From NCBI GenBank assembly GCA_036784855.1, contig JAZDSV010000068.1, forward strand, positions 1 through 59,964: 59,964 nt of DNA. Reading direction: 5' to 3'. Positions within the stretch are counted from its first letter, which is position 1; each line of letters opens with the position of its first letter. Positions 24,318-34,059 of this stretch are shown here, one piece after another. A program made the position numbers and the translations under genes. The stretch comes from Aphelidium insulamus. Lineage: Eukaryota; Aphelidiomycota; Aphelidea; Aphelidiaceae. The notes under the pieces are model-generated. The model did no database searches and was not told the origin of the DNA. It saw nothing but the letters and a program-made list of their open reading frames with translations.

Positions 24318-25092
24318 ATGAATCTGCGCCCCGACGACGTGGATGACGCCGACTTCTTGCCCGATGGCATAAATACCACTGCCACTGCCACCACCACAAT
24401 GATGGACCATTCCGACGCGTCTATGGGCTCGCCGCCGCTCTCGGCCGGTGTGCAAGAGTTTGCCGCGCACGGCCCCGCCTGGACACTCTACCCCGCCTAC
24501 TTTGACGCGCGCAAGTCCGTCAGCGAGGGCCGGCGTGTGTCTGTGCAGTTGGCCGTGTGCACAGACCCCGCTTCCGGTGGCATCCCACTGACCTGCTGGC
24601 ATCTGGCCATGGCCTGTCACTCCCTGGGACTGGGCCCCATTCTCATTGAAGAGGACAAGCGGTATGTACTTGTAATTGTTGTCTATGCAATTATATGCAT
24701 AACACGGTATGCGCAGATACTCGCGCGACTACTTTGGATATGGCCGTGTCAAGGTGCCTGTCAGTGCCGGCAAGTCTGCGATATCATCCGCAATTGTCAA
24801 CAAGCGCGAGCTGGTGCAACGGATTGCGCGCGCACTGCCAGAGTGTCAGCAAGAGCAACTTCGACAGATTCAGCAGGCGCGCAACTTGTCGGAACCTTTC
24901 TTCGTCGATGTGCACACCTTCCCGTATGGCCAGCATCCAAAAGTGTGCGCTGCGCTTCAGTACAACTATGGTGTCATGCCGCAGTTCCAGGACAAGCAGG
25001 TGCCGCGCCGTGTCAAGGACTCTGCAAATATGGCTGCTGGCGGTTCATCGTCGTCGGCTGCCAAGAAGAAGGGAAAGAAAAGTCGAAAGTAG
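24318..25092 (+). CDS. SRP19: Signal recognition particle 19 kDa protein
   Basis: Binds helices 6 and 8 of SRP RNA and allows SRP54 loading; assembles in the nucleolus. Exons 24318-24661 and 24717-25092 give 239 residues, longer than the usual 140-150 because of an N-terminal acidic/Thr-rich extension (first 55 residues). The core is clear: WTLYPAYFDARKSVSEGRRV, PLTCWHLAMACHSLGLGPIL, EEDKRYSRDYFGYGRVKV, then NKRELVQRIARALPE. The C-terminus is a Lys-rich tail (SSAAKKKGKKSRK), normal for eukaryotic SRP19. Intron 55 nt, GTATGT donor, phase 2. The first ATG in frame (24318) was taken as the start. Confidence 0.93.
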
Positions 25093-25295
25093 TCAATACA
25101 AGGCATCGTCTGCTTACACATTCTAATGTATGGTAGACACATTTGTATCATGTACATCACTGTACATAAGTAGGCACACAGCAAAAACTATTGTTCAGAG
25201 AATTGGTGTAATTAAAGTTTTATGGAAGGACTACATACTGCGCCAACCATTACAGCCGCCACCAGTGCTAGCAGGGGGTCCGCCCACCAGACACT

Positions 25296-25797
25296 CTAGT
25301 AGTTGACAGAGATCAGGTAGTCGGCCAGCTGTTCGACAATCTTGGTGGCCTCACCCGGCTGGGTGGTCTCGTCATAGGTGGCAATCAGCACGGCGCCCTT
25401 GGTCTTGACGCAAATGACACCGCCAGAGCCCTGAAGACGTCAATCAATGATATACGTGGATATAGGTGTGTGACATGCCTGCTTGCCGTAGATGGAACGG
25501 TCGTCGGCGCGGATGACAATGTACTTGACACCGTCCAGCTTCAGGCCACTGGCACGCAGACCGTTCGGGTCCTTGAAGCCCTTGATCAGCTCGCTCACCT
25601 CAGCGGGTTTCAACTACACCGCAACACAGTCAGCAAAGTGTACAGCGTAGATAGAATGGATACGACACAGACAGACTGTGACTTGCCGAGTAGCCGGCCG
25701 AGGTGGCCCACGGGTTGCCGTCCAGACCGTGGATGGCGGCCTTGGCAATCTTCTTGGTGCCCAGCAGGTTGGTGTCGACGTACGCTTGCCACGACAT
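25296..25797 (-). CDS. Profilin
   Basis: Actin-monomer and poly-proline binding protein. Exons 25797-25687, 25613-25479 and 25430-25296 give 126 residues, the length typical of amoebozoan and fungal profilins. The N-terminal [20 protein letters not shown] with the family WQ..VD start, the middle [20 protein letters not shown], and the C-terminal [20 protein letters not shown] with [14 protein letters not shown] are all diagnostic. Both introns have GC donors (GCAAGT, 73 nt; GCATGT, 48 nt); no GT alternative keeps frame. SRP19 converges on it with a 203-bp gap. Confidence 0.96.
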
Positions 25798-26498
25798 GAT
25801 GTAGAGTGGTTGTTGCGAGTAGGTGAGTGCTAGATGAGAGAGTCGAAGACAAGCACCGACAGAAGTTTAGAGAAGAAAGACGGGAAAGCCAATGTGAGAA
25901 CACGTAAGGCGGCGCCGGTTTGTTTGCCGGTCGCGGTGTTTGAGGCGGTTGCGGTCACGTGACTCAGAAATGGCGGTGGAACTTTTTATTTCTGTGCGCT
26001 TTGCTCAGATTGCAGGCTTACCAGCTTTGACCCATATGCAGCTGCTGGTAACTGTATATATATCTCATCCTCCCTCTGTCTTCTTAAACTTAATTTTTAT
26101 AACGACGTATGCTATGCAGTTCGAATTATTGTAAATACTTGTGGTCGACCGAGATGTCTAATGCATATGCCATTGACTTGCAGTTTGACATGTAGCACGA
26201 AGTGCTTTATTTACTTGGAAAGTCGGACATATTTTTGTTAATTGCACATCACCCCCCTAATTGTTGTCCACATAGCTTCCATATAAATAATATATCGAAG
26301 CCAAGTTAATATAGTTGCCACGTGCGAAAAGCAATTGTATTGAGCTGCAAGTGGCATTACATAATGCTTCGGTCAGGGTTGGCAGTTGTTAAGCGCAACG
26401 GAATCGCGCAACAGTCAACAAGCCGGTTCGCGCTTCTTTCTTCTCTCGCTCTCTCGCCGGCTCACGCTCTTTCTGTCTTCTTGCTGCCGCTATTCACC
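25798..26498. other. Spacer between profilin and ALAS genes
   Basis: About 700 bp with no supported gene. It contains the profilin promoter on the left and, on the right, a C/T-rich tract (about 26430-26495) just before the ALAS ATG at 26499, typical of a strong promoter or 5' UTR. The ALAS frame is also open back to an ATG at 26364. Confidence 0.5.
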
Positions 26499-28492
26499 AT
26501 GTCATCGTCCGCCACCGCAGCTGCCAAAGTTGATGGCCTTATGGCGCAGGTATCTCGCTTCCGCCAAAGCTGCCCATTCTTGGCGCGGACTCCAATTGCC
26601 AAACTGCGCGAACTGGCACAGAACAAGATCGCGGCTGCCGGCACCACCGCGCCGTCTACACTGACACAAAGCCCATCCACACCATGCACCCAGTGTCCAT
26701 TTGGCCAGAATGCAACTGCCAGCGGCCAAGAGACCACGGAACTGGCGGTCAAGGCCGCATCGTGCCCCATAATGTCAAAGGCGCTCGCCATGGAGTCTAC
26801 GCGCCACGATCTGCAGTCGGCGGCTAGCCTGGCATTCCAGGCAGATGTTCAGCCCGTCTCAAGCGTGGCCCCGATGGACATGGCAGCGCCGACTCTGCCC
26901 GGCCGTGACACTCATCAAGCCGTCCTGGGATTAGGTTAGTTTATGCAATGGTTAATGGCTCTGTATACTAGATGATATTGCGAGTAGATGCCAGCAGCAG
27001 TGTAGTTCTGCACTGCTGAATGGTATCATGCCCAAAGTGTCGGTGCCCAGAGTAGAAAAGGCGTCTGGAAGCGCTCTACACTTCATGGCCAAAAGTGCCG
27101 CAACCAACGCCGCCCCCTTCGACTATGAAGGCTTCTATCAGCATGAGTTGGACAAGAAACACCGTGACCGCAGCTATCGCTACTTCAACAATATTAACAG
27201 GCTGGCCGGTCACTTTCCGCGCGCACGAGCCGGAGGTGCCAGCGACGACAAGAAGCAACCGGTCACAGTGTGGTGCAGCAACGACTATCTGGGCATGAGC
27301 AGAAATCCGGCCGTCCTGGCATCCATGACGTACGAATTGGTGTTATTTCTTACAATGAAATATTTTACTCATTGATAGTGACACTTTGCATCGGTACGGC
27401 GCGGGTGCTGGCGGGACACGCAACATTGCCGGCAATGGAGAATTGCATCTGCGGCTGGAGGAATCGTTGGCCGATCTGCACGGTAAAGACGCCGCGCTCC
27501 TATTCTCATCGTGCTACGTGGCGAATGACGCAACGCTGAGCACGCTGGCATCCAAACTCCCAGGCTGCGTGATCCTGTCCGACTCCCTCAACCACGCGTC
27601 AATGATACAGGGCATGCGTCACTCACGCGCCGCCAAGCGCATTTTCCGCCACAACGACGTCCAGCATTTGGAGCAGCTGCTGGCGGAACTGCCGCGCGCG
27701 ACACCCAAGATTGTGGCGTTCGAGTCCGTGTACTCGATGTGCGGCTCCATCGGGCCGATAGAGGAGATTTGCACGCTGGCCAAAAAGTATGGCGCCATCA
27801 CGTTCCTGGACGAGGTGCACGCGGTGGGAATGTACGGACAGCGAGGCGGCGGTGTGTTGGAACATTTGGCAGACATTAAAGGCGCGCGAAATCTGCTGGA
27901 CCAGGTGGACATTGTGACGGGCACACTGGGCAAGGCGTACGGTGTCATTGGCGGGTACATTGCAGCCTCCGCCGGTCTGGTGGACATGATACGCTCATAT
28001 GCACCGGGATTTATATTCACAACCGCGCTGCCGCCGGCGATCGTGGCCGGCGCGCTGACCAGCGTCCAGCACTTGAAAGTATCGCGAGACGAGCGCCACC
28101 TCCAACAACTGCACACCCACCAGCTGAAGGACAGGCTGGCCACGCTGGACATCCCCGTCATCCCCAACCCTAGCCACATCGTGCCGGTGCTGGTGGGCGA
28201 TGCGGACAAGGCCAAGTGGGCCAGTGACACACTGCTGCGCGATCACAACATCTATGTGCAGAGTATAAACTATCCCACGGTGTCGGTTGGCGAGGAGCGG
28301 CTGCGCATCACACCCACTCCCGGCCACAACGCCGTCATGATGGACGAGCTGTGTGGCGCGCTGCAGCAAGTATGGCAGCAGGGCAATCTGGCCGGTGCCA
28401 GCTCATGGCAGTCTCGTGGCTGTGGCCTAGCTGAAAAGTTGGATCTTGGTCGCCACGTGGCACAGGTGGCCATGGCTGCCGTTGCTGGATGA
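26499..28492 (+). CDS. ALAS: 5-aminolevulinate synthase, mitochondrial
   Basis: PLP enzyme joining glycine and succinyl-CoA, first step of haem synthesis in mitochondria (Shemin route). Exons 26499-26938, about 26985-27329 and 27379-28492, near 632 residues. The N-terminal region is an amphipathic presequence with Cys-Pro haem-regulatory-type motifs (QSCPFLA, TQCPFGQ, ASCPIMS). The core has [65 protein letters not shown], the PLP lysine motif [12 protein letters not shown], and [20 protein letters not shown]. Intron 1 acceptor is ambiguous by three bases. An earlier in-frame ATG (26364) would add 45 residues; the Kozak-like ACCATGTC favours 26499. Tail to tail with the Fanzor locus. Confidence 0.95.
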
Positions 28493-28756
28493 TCTGGTCG
28501 TGGATATTGTCAGCGCCGATGCTAATTAATATATGCTAGTTGTATACAGTGAATTTTGTAGTTCTAGCTGTATTAAATAGCCAAAGTGTTTCTATGGTTG
28601 TGAGAGTTGTAGGTGTTGTCTGTACGTGTGTGCCTATAAGTGTAAGTGTGCCTGCAGTTGCAAGAGTGTGCATGATTAACAGGCATCTGATTGCTATTGC
28701 TAATACTAGTTGAAACAACGGTAAGAGTTGGCCCTCGTCTGGCCTCCAATAATCCC
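28493..28756. other. Spacer between ALAS 3' end and Fanzor 3' end; candidate guide-RNA region
   Basis: 264 bp downstream of both convergent genes. In known Fanzor and TnpB loci the guide (omega) RNA is encoded at or beyond the 3' end of the nuclease gene, ending at the element's right border. On the minus strand this stretch starts with a GGCC-containing short hairpin near 28735, then CA-rich single-stranded-looking sequence. No terminal repeat or clear border was found, so this is only positional inference. Confidence 0.3.
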
Positions 28757-31386
28757 TTATTGGTTTGCATGTGCACCATGCTGTAGATGAACCGGCCGTG
28801 CACCATTGTGTATTGCGCTGAGTGCTGCAATATATATGTTGGTGGCAGCATTCCTGTCACGTGCCCATGGATGCTCACAATTTGGACACCATCGCACACA
28901 ATATTCATCATCAGCGGATTGTGCGGTATGGCCGACAACAGTCAATAATGGGAGGTCGTGGTGGATTCTCCAGTCGGTGCCGCATGTACTGCACGTAACA
29001 CTTGTCCGGTGCTCATCAACCAAGTACACCATATAGCCACCTCGGCGAAGCGTGGTGCGAAGCCCCTGCCTTTGATGGGTTCCTTATAGCGCCTGTGCTG
29101 GTGCTGTGCCCAGTCACCAATGGCAACAATGGTGTCAGCAGGTGGTCCAAACTTGTTCCGGAATCCATTGAGCATAATAGCTTCAGACTTTTGACGCAAA
29201 CTAAACTGCTTGCGCCTGCAGTTCACGGTAGCTGTTGGGGCGTGCATACTATGGGCCACACCATGCATCAAAAATACTCTTGGCAGCCACATACTGCTGG
29301 AATTGCACAAAGTTGAGTGTCTTTGAGTTGTAGGCGGATAGGACATGCTCCCACTCCTTCACTGGATGTCCGGCAACAATTGGGCGTACCAGGTTGTGCA
29401 ATAATTGATAGCGCATATGTTCTGGTACGTGTCATGTGTTGGCGCTGCTTGGCAGTGTATCGAAACTTGGTCTGATCTGGCCCAGCACCACTCACACAGT
29501 ACAGCAGGTTGCCCATATTTGGATCAATTCCAACAATGTCTTTGTTGCGCAGAGGTGCACTGTCCACTTCATCAATGTATGCATCAGGTTCAGCATGCAC
29601 TTGTCCAGCATGTCTGACATGTTCATGCCCTCCAGCTCCATGTCCAACATGTCCATCTTCAGCTCCATGTGCACCATGTCTGTCTCCACCTCCATGTACA
29701 CCACGTCTGTATCCACCTCTGTGTGCTCCATGTCTGTCTCCACCTCTGTGTGCTCCACGTCTGTCTCCAGATCTTTGTCTACCACTTCTGTCTCCAGATC
29801 TTTGTCTACCAAAATCTGCTGCTTGGCCTATACCAGGTGCTACTTCTCCCACACCATATCTATGCACCAGTCTACTGCTGCCTGCCACATGACTACTGCC
29901 TCTCTGTGCCTGACTGCGTGTGACCATGCCATGTACTGACCTTGATCTGCCACGTGCAGATGCTGGCATGTCCATTGGTGAGCGTGACCTTGCCTGCATT
30001 CTGCCTCTGCCACGTGCAGATCTGCGTTGCATATCATTGGCACCAGCTGCCACACCCTCTTGTGAAGCATTGTGGAGTGCTACCTCATCATTGCTGATGC
30101 TGCCAGCCTCCAGTGCCACTTGCTCTGCGGCATTCTCATTTGCCACTGCATTTATGCATGCACTGGCTACTTGATTGCCTCGTGCATCATTTGCATCTCC
30201 AGCCTCAACTGCTGCCACAGCTATGCCATCATCACCAGCAGCATCTCTGACCACGGGTTGCATTAGCAGCGAGCAGCTTACCCCATCCGTCTGCATCTCA
30301 TAGTCAAATGTGTACTTGTACTTCAGATGCCCATCGGAATGTGATCGCAACTTGAAGCACTTCTTGTTCAAGTTAAAGTGCTGCTCCCATATTCGGTGTT
30401 TTTCTTGTGGGGTGAGATGTTGTCCTTGTTTTATCCCGCATATGCGTGCCAATGCCGTAGTGTCCAAGAGAATGTGCCGTGGAACCATACTGGTGCTGCA
30501 GCGGAAACACGTTGAACATGCGCAGCTTATTTGCTTCAACTGCCTCCATCATATATATCATTGCTGGCAAGTAAGATTGTGGTGATGCCTTGATATCATA
30601 ATAGACACTATCCATGCGCAGTCGTCGTTGTGGCATTACTCTCAGGCGCTGAATCTGGACCCATGTGTGGTATTGTTCTGCACACATCATTTGCCGGCCC
30701 GGATTAAGAAGATCTTCCTTGACATGCCGCAGCTCCGCACACATCATTTGCATGGCAGCTTTTCGGTGTTGCCCCGCTGGATGCTGGGCATATATGGCGG
30801 CTCTTTTGGCATGTTTGTTCCACACAACATTGACAAAACGTTCCACGTATTCAACAAAGTGTTTCTTGATGTTGTTATCGTACATTGTTGCCATTTGTTT
30901 TGCAAGGTATTGCATGACCTGGGTTAGATGGACATAATCTTTCTGCTCTGGTGCAATTTCACAAAAATGCTGGTCGTAAAATGTGCGCAACATGGCAAGC
31001 TGTTCCCGATGCTCAGCTGTGGGATGACGATGCCGTACCAATGGCGGAATTGCAACAACTCGAATAACCAACATGATGAAATTCTCATCAATGTGTGGAA
31101 ACGCGGCCCCGTCATTGTATAGCTGAAGAAGGTAGAGCTTCAAGAATTGATATGCATGCACCACTATGCCATTGGCGCGTGTTACAGCATGCTGAATTGT
31201 GGTAGTAGTAACTTCAGCGTTTTCCGCGCGTAAAATGGTTTTGAGTCGCGTTTTAATTGTCTGATACCGTCCAGGCACTGGCTCCAAGTGTCTGCGTGAC
31301 ATATGGACAGCCAGCTGCTGAATATTAGTAATCAGGTGACACATCTGATGCATGACATACCAGCTATGCCACCCGTGGCCACTCAA
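28757..31386 (-). pseudogene. Fanzor (eukaryotic TnpB-like RNA-guided nuclease), reading frame disrupted
   Basis: Fanzors are eukaryotic relatives of TnpB, transposon-linked RNA-guided DNA nucleases. Seen on the minus strand: a helical N-terminal half (QQLAVHMSRRHLEPVPGRYQ; EVTTTTIQHAVTRANGIVVH); FNVFPLQ and VPRHILLDTTALARI; an insert of short RGGDRHGAH-type repeats; RuvC-I GIDPNMGNLLYCV (Asp codon about 29524); FRYTAKQRQH; LSAYNSKTLNFVQFQQY; FGPPADTIVAIGDW (about 29114); YLVDEHRTSVTCSTCG (Glu about 29013) and CPNC as a Cys4 zinc finger; RuvC-III WARDRNAATNI (Asp about 28857). GDW at RuvC-II plus E in VDEHRTS is the rearranged Fanzor active site. The frame changes about four times between 28757 and 30500, so it is likely a decayed copy unless the assembly has indels. 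N-terminus uncertain. Confidence 0.85.
29664..29812 (-). repeat. 27-bp minisatellite inside the Fanzor gene
   Basis: About five to six imperfect copies of a 27-bp unit (TCTGTCTCCACCTCTGTG core) read on the minus strand as nine-residue repeats such as GGDRHGAHR. The period is a multiple of three, so it lengthens the protein without shifting frame. It lies just before RuvC-I, a place where Fanzor1 proteins often carry variable inserts. Confidence 0.75.
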
Positions 31387-32101
31387 TAGTTGTCACTGTC
31401 CCAACAATCCTGGTTGTGGAGAAAGATGTAGCCGTAACGGTGTGCGATGAAACTGCGCACATAAGTTTGGGATGCACAGAACTGAAGATATTGGCATACC
31501 TTATGATGTGTGCACTGCAATGAGCGCCGCCCAGAACGTGCTGTGCAATACTGTAGCTCTGTTGCTCCTTAGCTCCGGTTGGTGTTATGCGTGGAGAAAA
31601 TATGCAGTAATATGGGCGATCCGCAGTACCGAGATGTGGATCACAAATTTAGAATGTGTGCGCGCACAGTTTGATAATTGACAGTGATTGCCACTTTTTC
31701 CGCCAGTGTAACAAAAAATTGTCTGATTGGGCATTCACAAATTAACAACTGGCAAATCGGAGCTACGCCGCCTGTACGACACTCAGATCACAAAAACAAA
31801 TAGGCACACACTACATACTGACGTCTGTACGGATTTTAGTGAAGATTTTTCTGATTGAGCTTGTGATACTCAGACAGTGTGCAATCACGCCTCCAATTCA
31901 TCCTTTGTCCCCTCCCCATACAACTGTAGCATATACTGTATTCTTAATGGTAATGTATACTATACATTAAACACGAACTGGCTTAGCAACACAGACAACA
32001 TAAAAAATAGATTTTTGTTGTTTAAGGAAGCATTGATTTACTATGAAGCATTGCTGTGTATTGTAAGTGCGTACGTGATCTCATCCGGAAGCGTTAGCAG
32101 A
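31387..32101. other. 5' flank of the Fanzor gene and 3' flank of the unknown gene
   Basis: No intact gene. On the minus strand an open patch (CASQTYVRSFIAHRYGYIFL then HNQDCWDSDNY, about 31390-31500) lies just upstream of the Fanzor frame in another frame and may be the remains of its N-terminus. A palindrome (AATGTATACTATACATT, about 31950) and short AT-rich repeats lie further right. No matching terminal repeats with the 28.5-kb flank were found by eye. Confidence 0.35.
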
Positions 32102-33684
32102 TCACACTTTCTGACGCGGCGTGGCTGCCTTGCGCTGCTTGCTGGGACCCATGGCGGCAAGCGCCGGTTTGCGCTTGGCAACAGGGACGGGTGTTACTAT
32201 TTCCGAAATGGGCATTACAGGTGTGTCAACACCACTGTCAGCCGAGGAGGAGCTACAGCTGGCTTCAGCCATGGACATTGCACGACTTGGGCCAGCAGCA
32301 TTAGAATTGCGTGTTGGTGTCTTCCCTTTGCCCGCAGCAGTGCTACGCGCTGATTGTTTTGGCGCTGCATTTTTGTGAAAGTTTCGAAGCGCATCCGAGA
32401 CATTCGGGTCCCCAGAAAGCGTGCTGCCATCAAAGTCACGTGCCGGAATCTTGCCCTTCTCGGCCGCAGTGCGTGGATGGTCGACAATTTCAACAAAGTC
32501 ATGTGACGGCATCTTGCCCTTCTCGGCAGCGGTGCGCGCACGCTGGGCATGCTGAGTGCTGGAGCCGGCATCATTGTCCACGCCACCACTGTTGTCAGCA
32601 TCATCGGCATCGTCAATCAGCGTAATTACCGTCTTACGCGTAGCTGTGGCAGGGCGTGCCGCCTCTGCAGCAACTTCTTTGTCATGAGCATCGATCTGCT
32701 CGAGCAAGTCCGCCAAAATTTGTCATTGTTCGCCGACAAACCCAATGGCGGTTCCGTGGAGGATGCCGCAGTGGTTGCTTCGGCCGTTACAGCGGGGTTC
32801 CCATTGCATCAGCTTTTGCCGCAGTACCACGGCGCGTAGCTGGTGGAAGCGGCGACGATGTAATCGTTGCACGAGACGAACCTGCCGGGGCCAACAATTC
32901 AGACGGGTCAGAGTCGCGTGGCGCAGGTTGCGTAGGTCGGCGGAAGTTCCACAGCGAGCTGGCAGCGGGCGACGTAACACCGGGCGTAGCGGCGGCAATC
33001 ACATTACGTCCTCCAGTGACAGATGCAAACGTGAAGTCGGTTGGATCGAGGCAGATCGTTGTCACCGTGTTGTCCGCAGCAACAACATCACCCAGGCAGC
33101 CTGCACAGCAGATTGGTTATTACACAGAGTAAAACACTGGGCACGTACCGCTGAAGAACAACACAGAGCGGCGATGCATCTTCACCACCATGTTGCCATA
33201 CTGAGTGACGTTGTAGGCGCACTCGAACTGACGGTATCCAGTCAGTGGCTGCGAGATATATCAAAGCATATCGTACCGTGACAGTGGCACTAATGCTGTT
33301 GGCGTACAGAGGCGTTTCGATCTGGATTGCCGTGTTGCTGGGGCCGTTGTACGCGCCCACACCACAGATACGCGGCGAGAACGGCGCTGCGGTTTTGTGT
33401 GTCAGTATGAATGCATGTATACACGTGTATGCGTGTGAGTAAACGTACGCTGATCGCCATGCAGCGGGAGCAAACGGCTTGCCTCCACCAGCATGAAAGA
33501 ACGCGTGGTGACGCGACCTTCAAGGCCCGTTACACGGCACTGTCACAGCAATCACAATGTGCTTACGGTGCGTGGTGCCGGCGAAAACCGTGGCATTGCT
33601 GCGGATCCAGCGCGAACCACGCGCGTCCGAGTCGTCCGGGTACACGTAGTTGATGATGACAGGGCCGATGAAGAAGGCAGGCAT
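32102..33684 (-). CDS. Unrecognised 427-residue protein, folded N-half and low-complexity C-half
   Basis: I do not recognise the family. Seven exons (33684-33567, 33517-33449, 33386-33277, 33227-33149, 33100-32828, 32777-32630, 32588-32102) join cleanly in phase with GTACGT/GTAAGC-type donors, so the gene is real. The first 180 residues look folded, with conserved-looking strands: MPAFFIGPVIINYVYPDDSD, RVTTRSFMLVEASRLLPLHG, RICGVGAYNGPSNTAIQIET, FECAYNVTQYGNMVVKMHR, VLFFSGCLGDVVAADN, TICLDPTDFTFASVTGG. The beta-rich pattern could suit an extracellular or DNA-binding beta-sandwich, but there is no signal peptide. Residues about 200-427 are Ser/Ala/Lys-rich with three copies of a RTAAEKGKxPxxDF-like unit and a basic end (KQRKAATPRQKV), suggesting a nuclear protein. 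Divergent from coilin. Confidence 0.7.
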
Positions 33685-34059
33685 GGCGCGCGTGAGAGTG
33701 AGCGAGTGAGTGCGCGATGTGTTTCCAGTATGTAGTGTGTAGTGAAAACGTGAAAGGCAAGCGACACAGTCTATAAATGTGGCTTGCAGAGTGCTGAAAT
33801 GTGCTCAACGAAGACTGCGGGCGCTGCGACGCGCGGCTTTTATGCTGCGGCAGAAGTTTGTGTCACGTAATTTCAGGCAGGCGCGGCTTTTATGCTGCGG
33901 CAGAAGTTTGTGTCACGTAATTTCAGGCAGGAGCGAGGATTGGTCGTCAAGGTGGAGAGGGCCAATCGGGGCAGAAAGTGCACATTTTTGTAAATTAGTT
34001 GTCGGGCGCTTTTATAATATGATTATACCTCTCCCCATTTAATATTCATTCCAGATTAC
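33685..34059. promoter_or_regulatory. Divergent promoter between unknown gene and coilin, with CCAAT boxes
   Basis: 375 bp between outward start codons. It contains ATTGG and CCAAT within 35 bp (about 33937 and 33962) and a 50-bp exact tandem duplication. Probably shared by both genes. Confidence 0.5.
33831..33930. repeat. Exact 50-bp tandem duplication
   Basis: Two identical 50-bp copies (33831-33880 and 33881-33930), each beginning GCGCGGCTTTTATGC and ending TTTCAGGCAG. Identity indicates a recent event or continued homogenisation. Confidence 0.95.

Noticed and set aside
31318-31360. Intron at the 5' end of the Fanzor frame (GTATGT...TACTAATATTCAG)
   Set aside because: It looks like a local intron, but joining across it puts a stop in the upstream frame and removes in-frame sequence; not supported without transcripts.
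28757-31386. Bacterial TnpB from contamination or a bacterial insertion sequence
   Set aside because: The motif set (VDEHRTS glutamate, GDW, long N-terminal half, lid insert) is Fanzor-like, and the locus is flanked by spliced eukaryotic genes.
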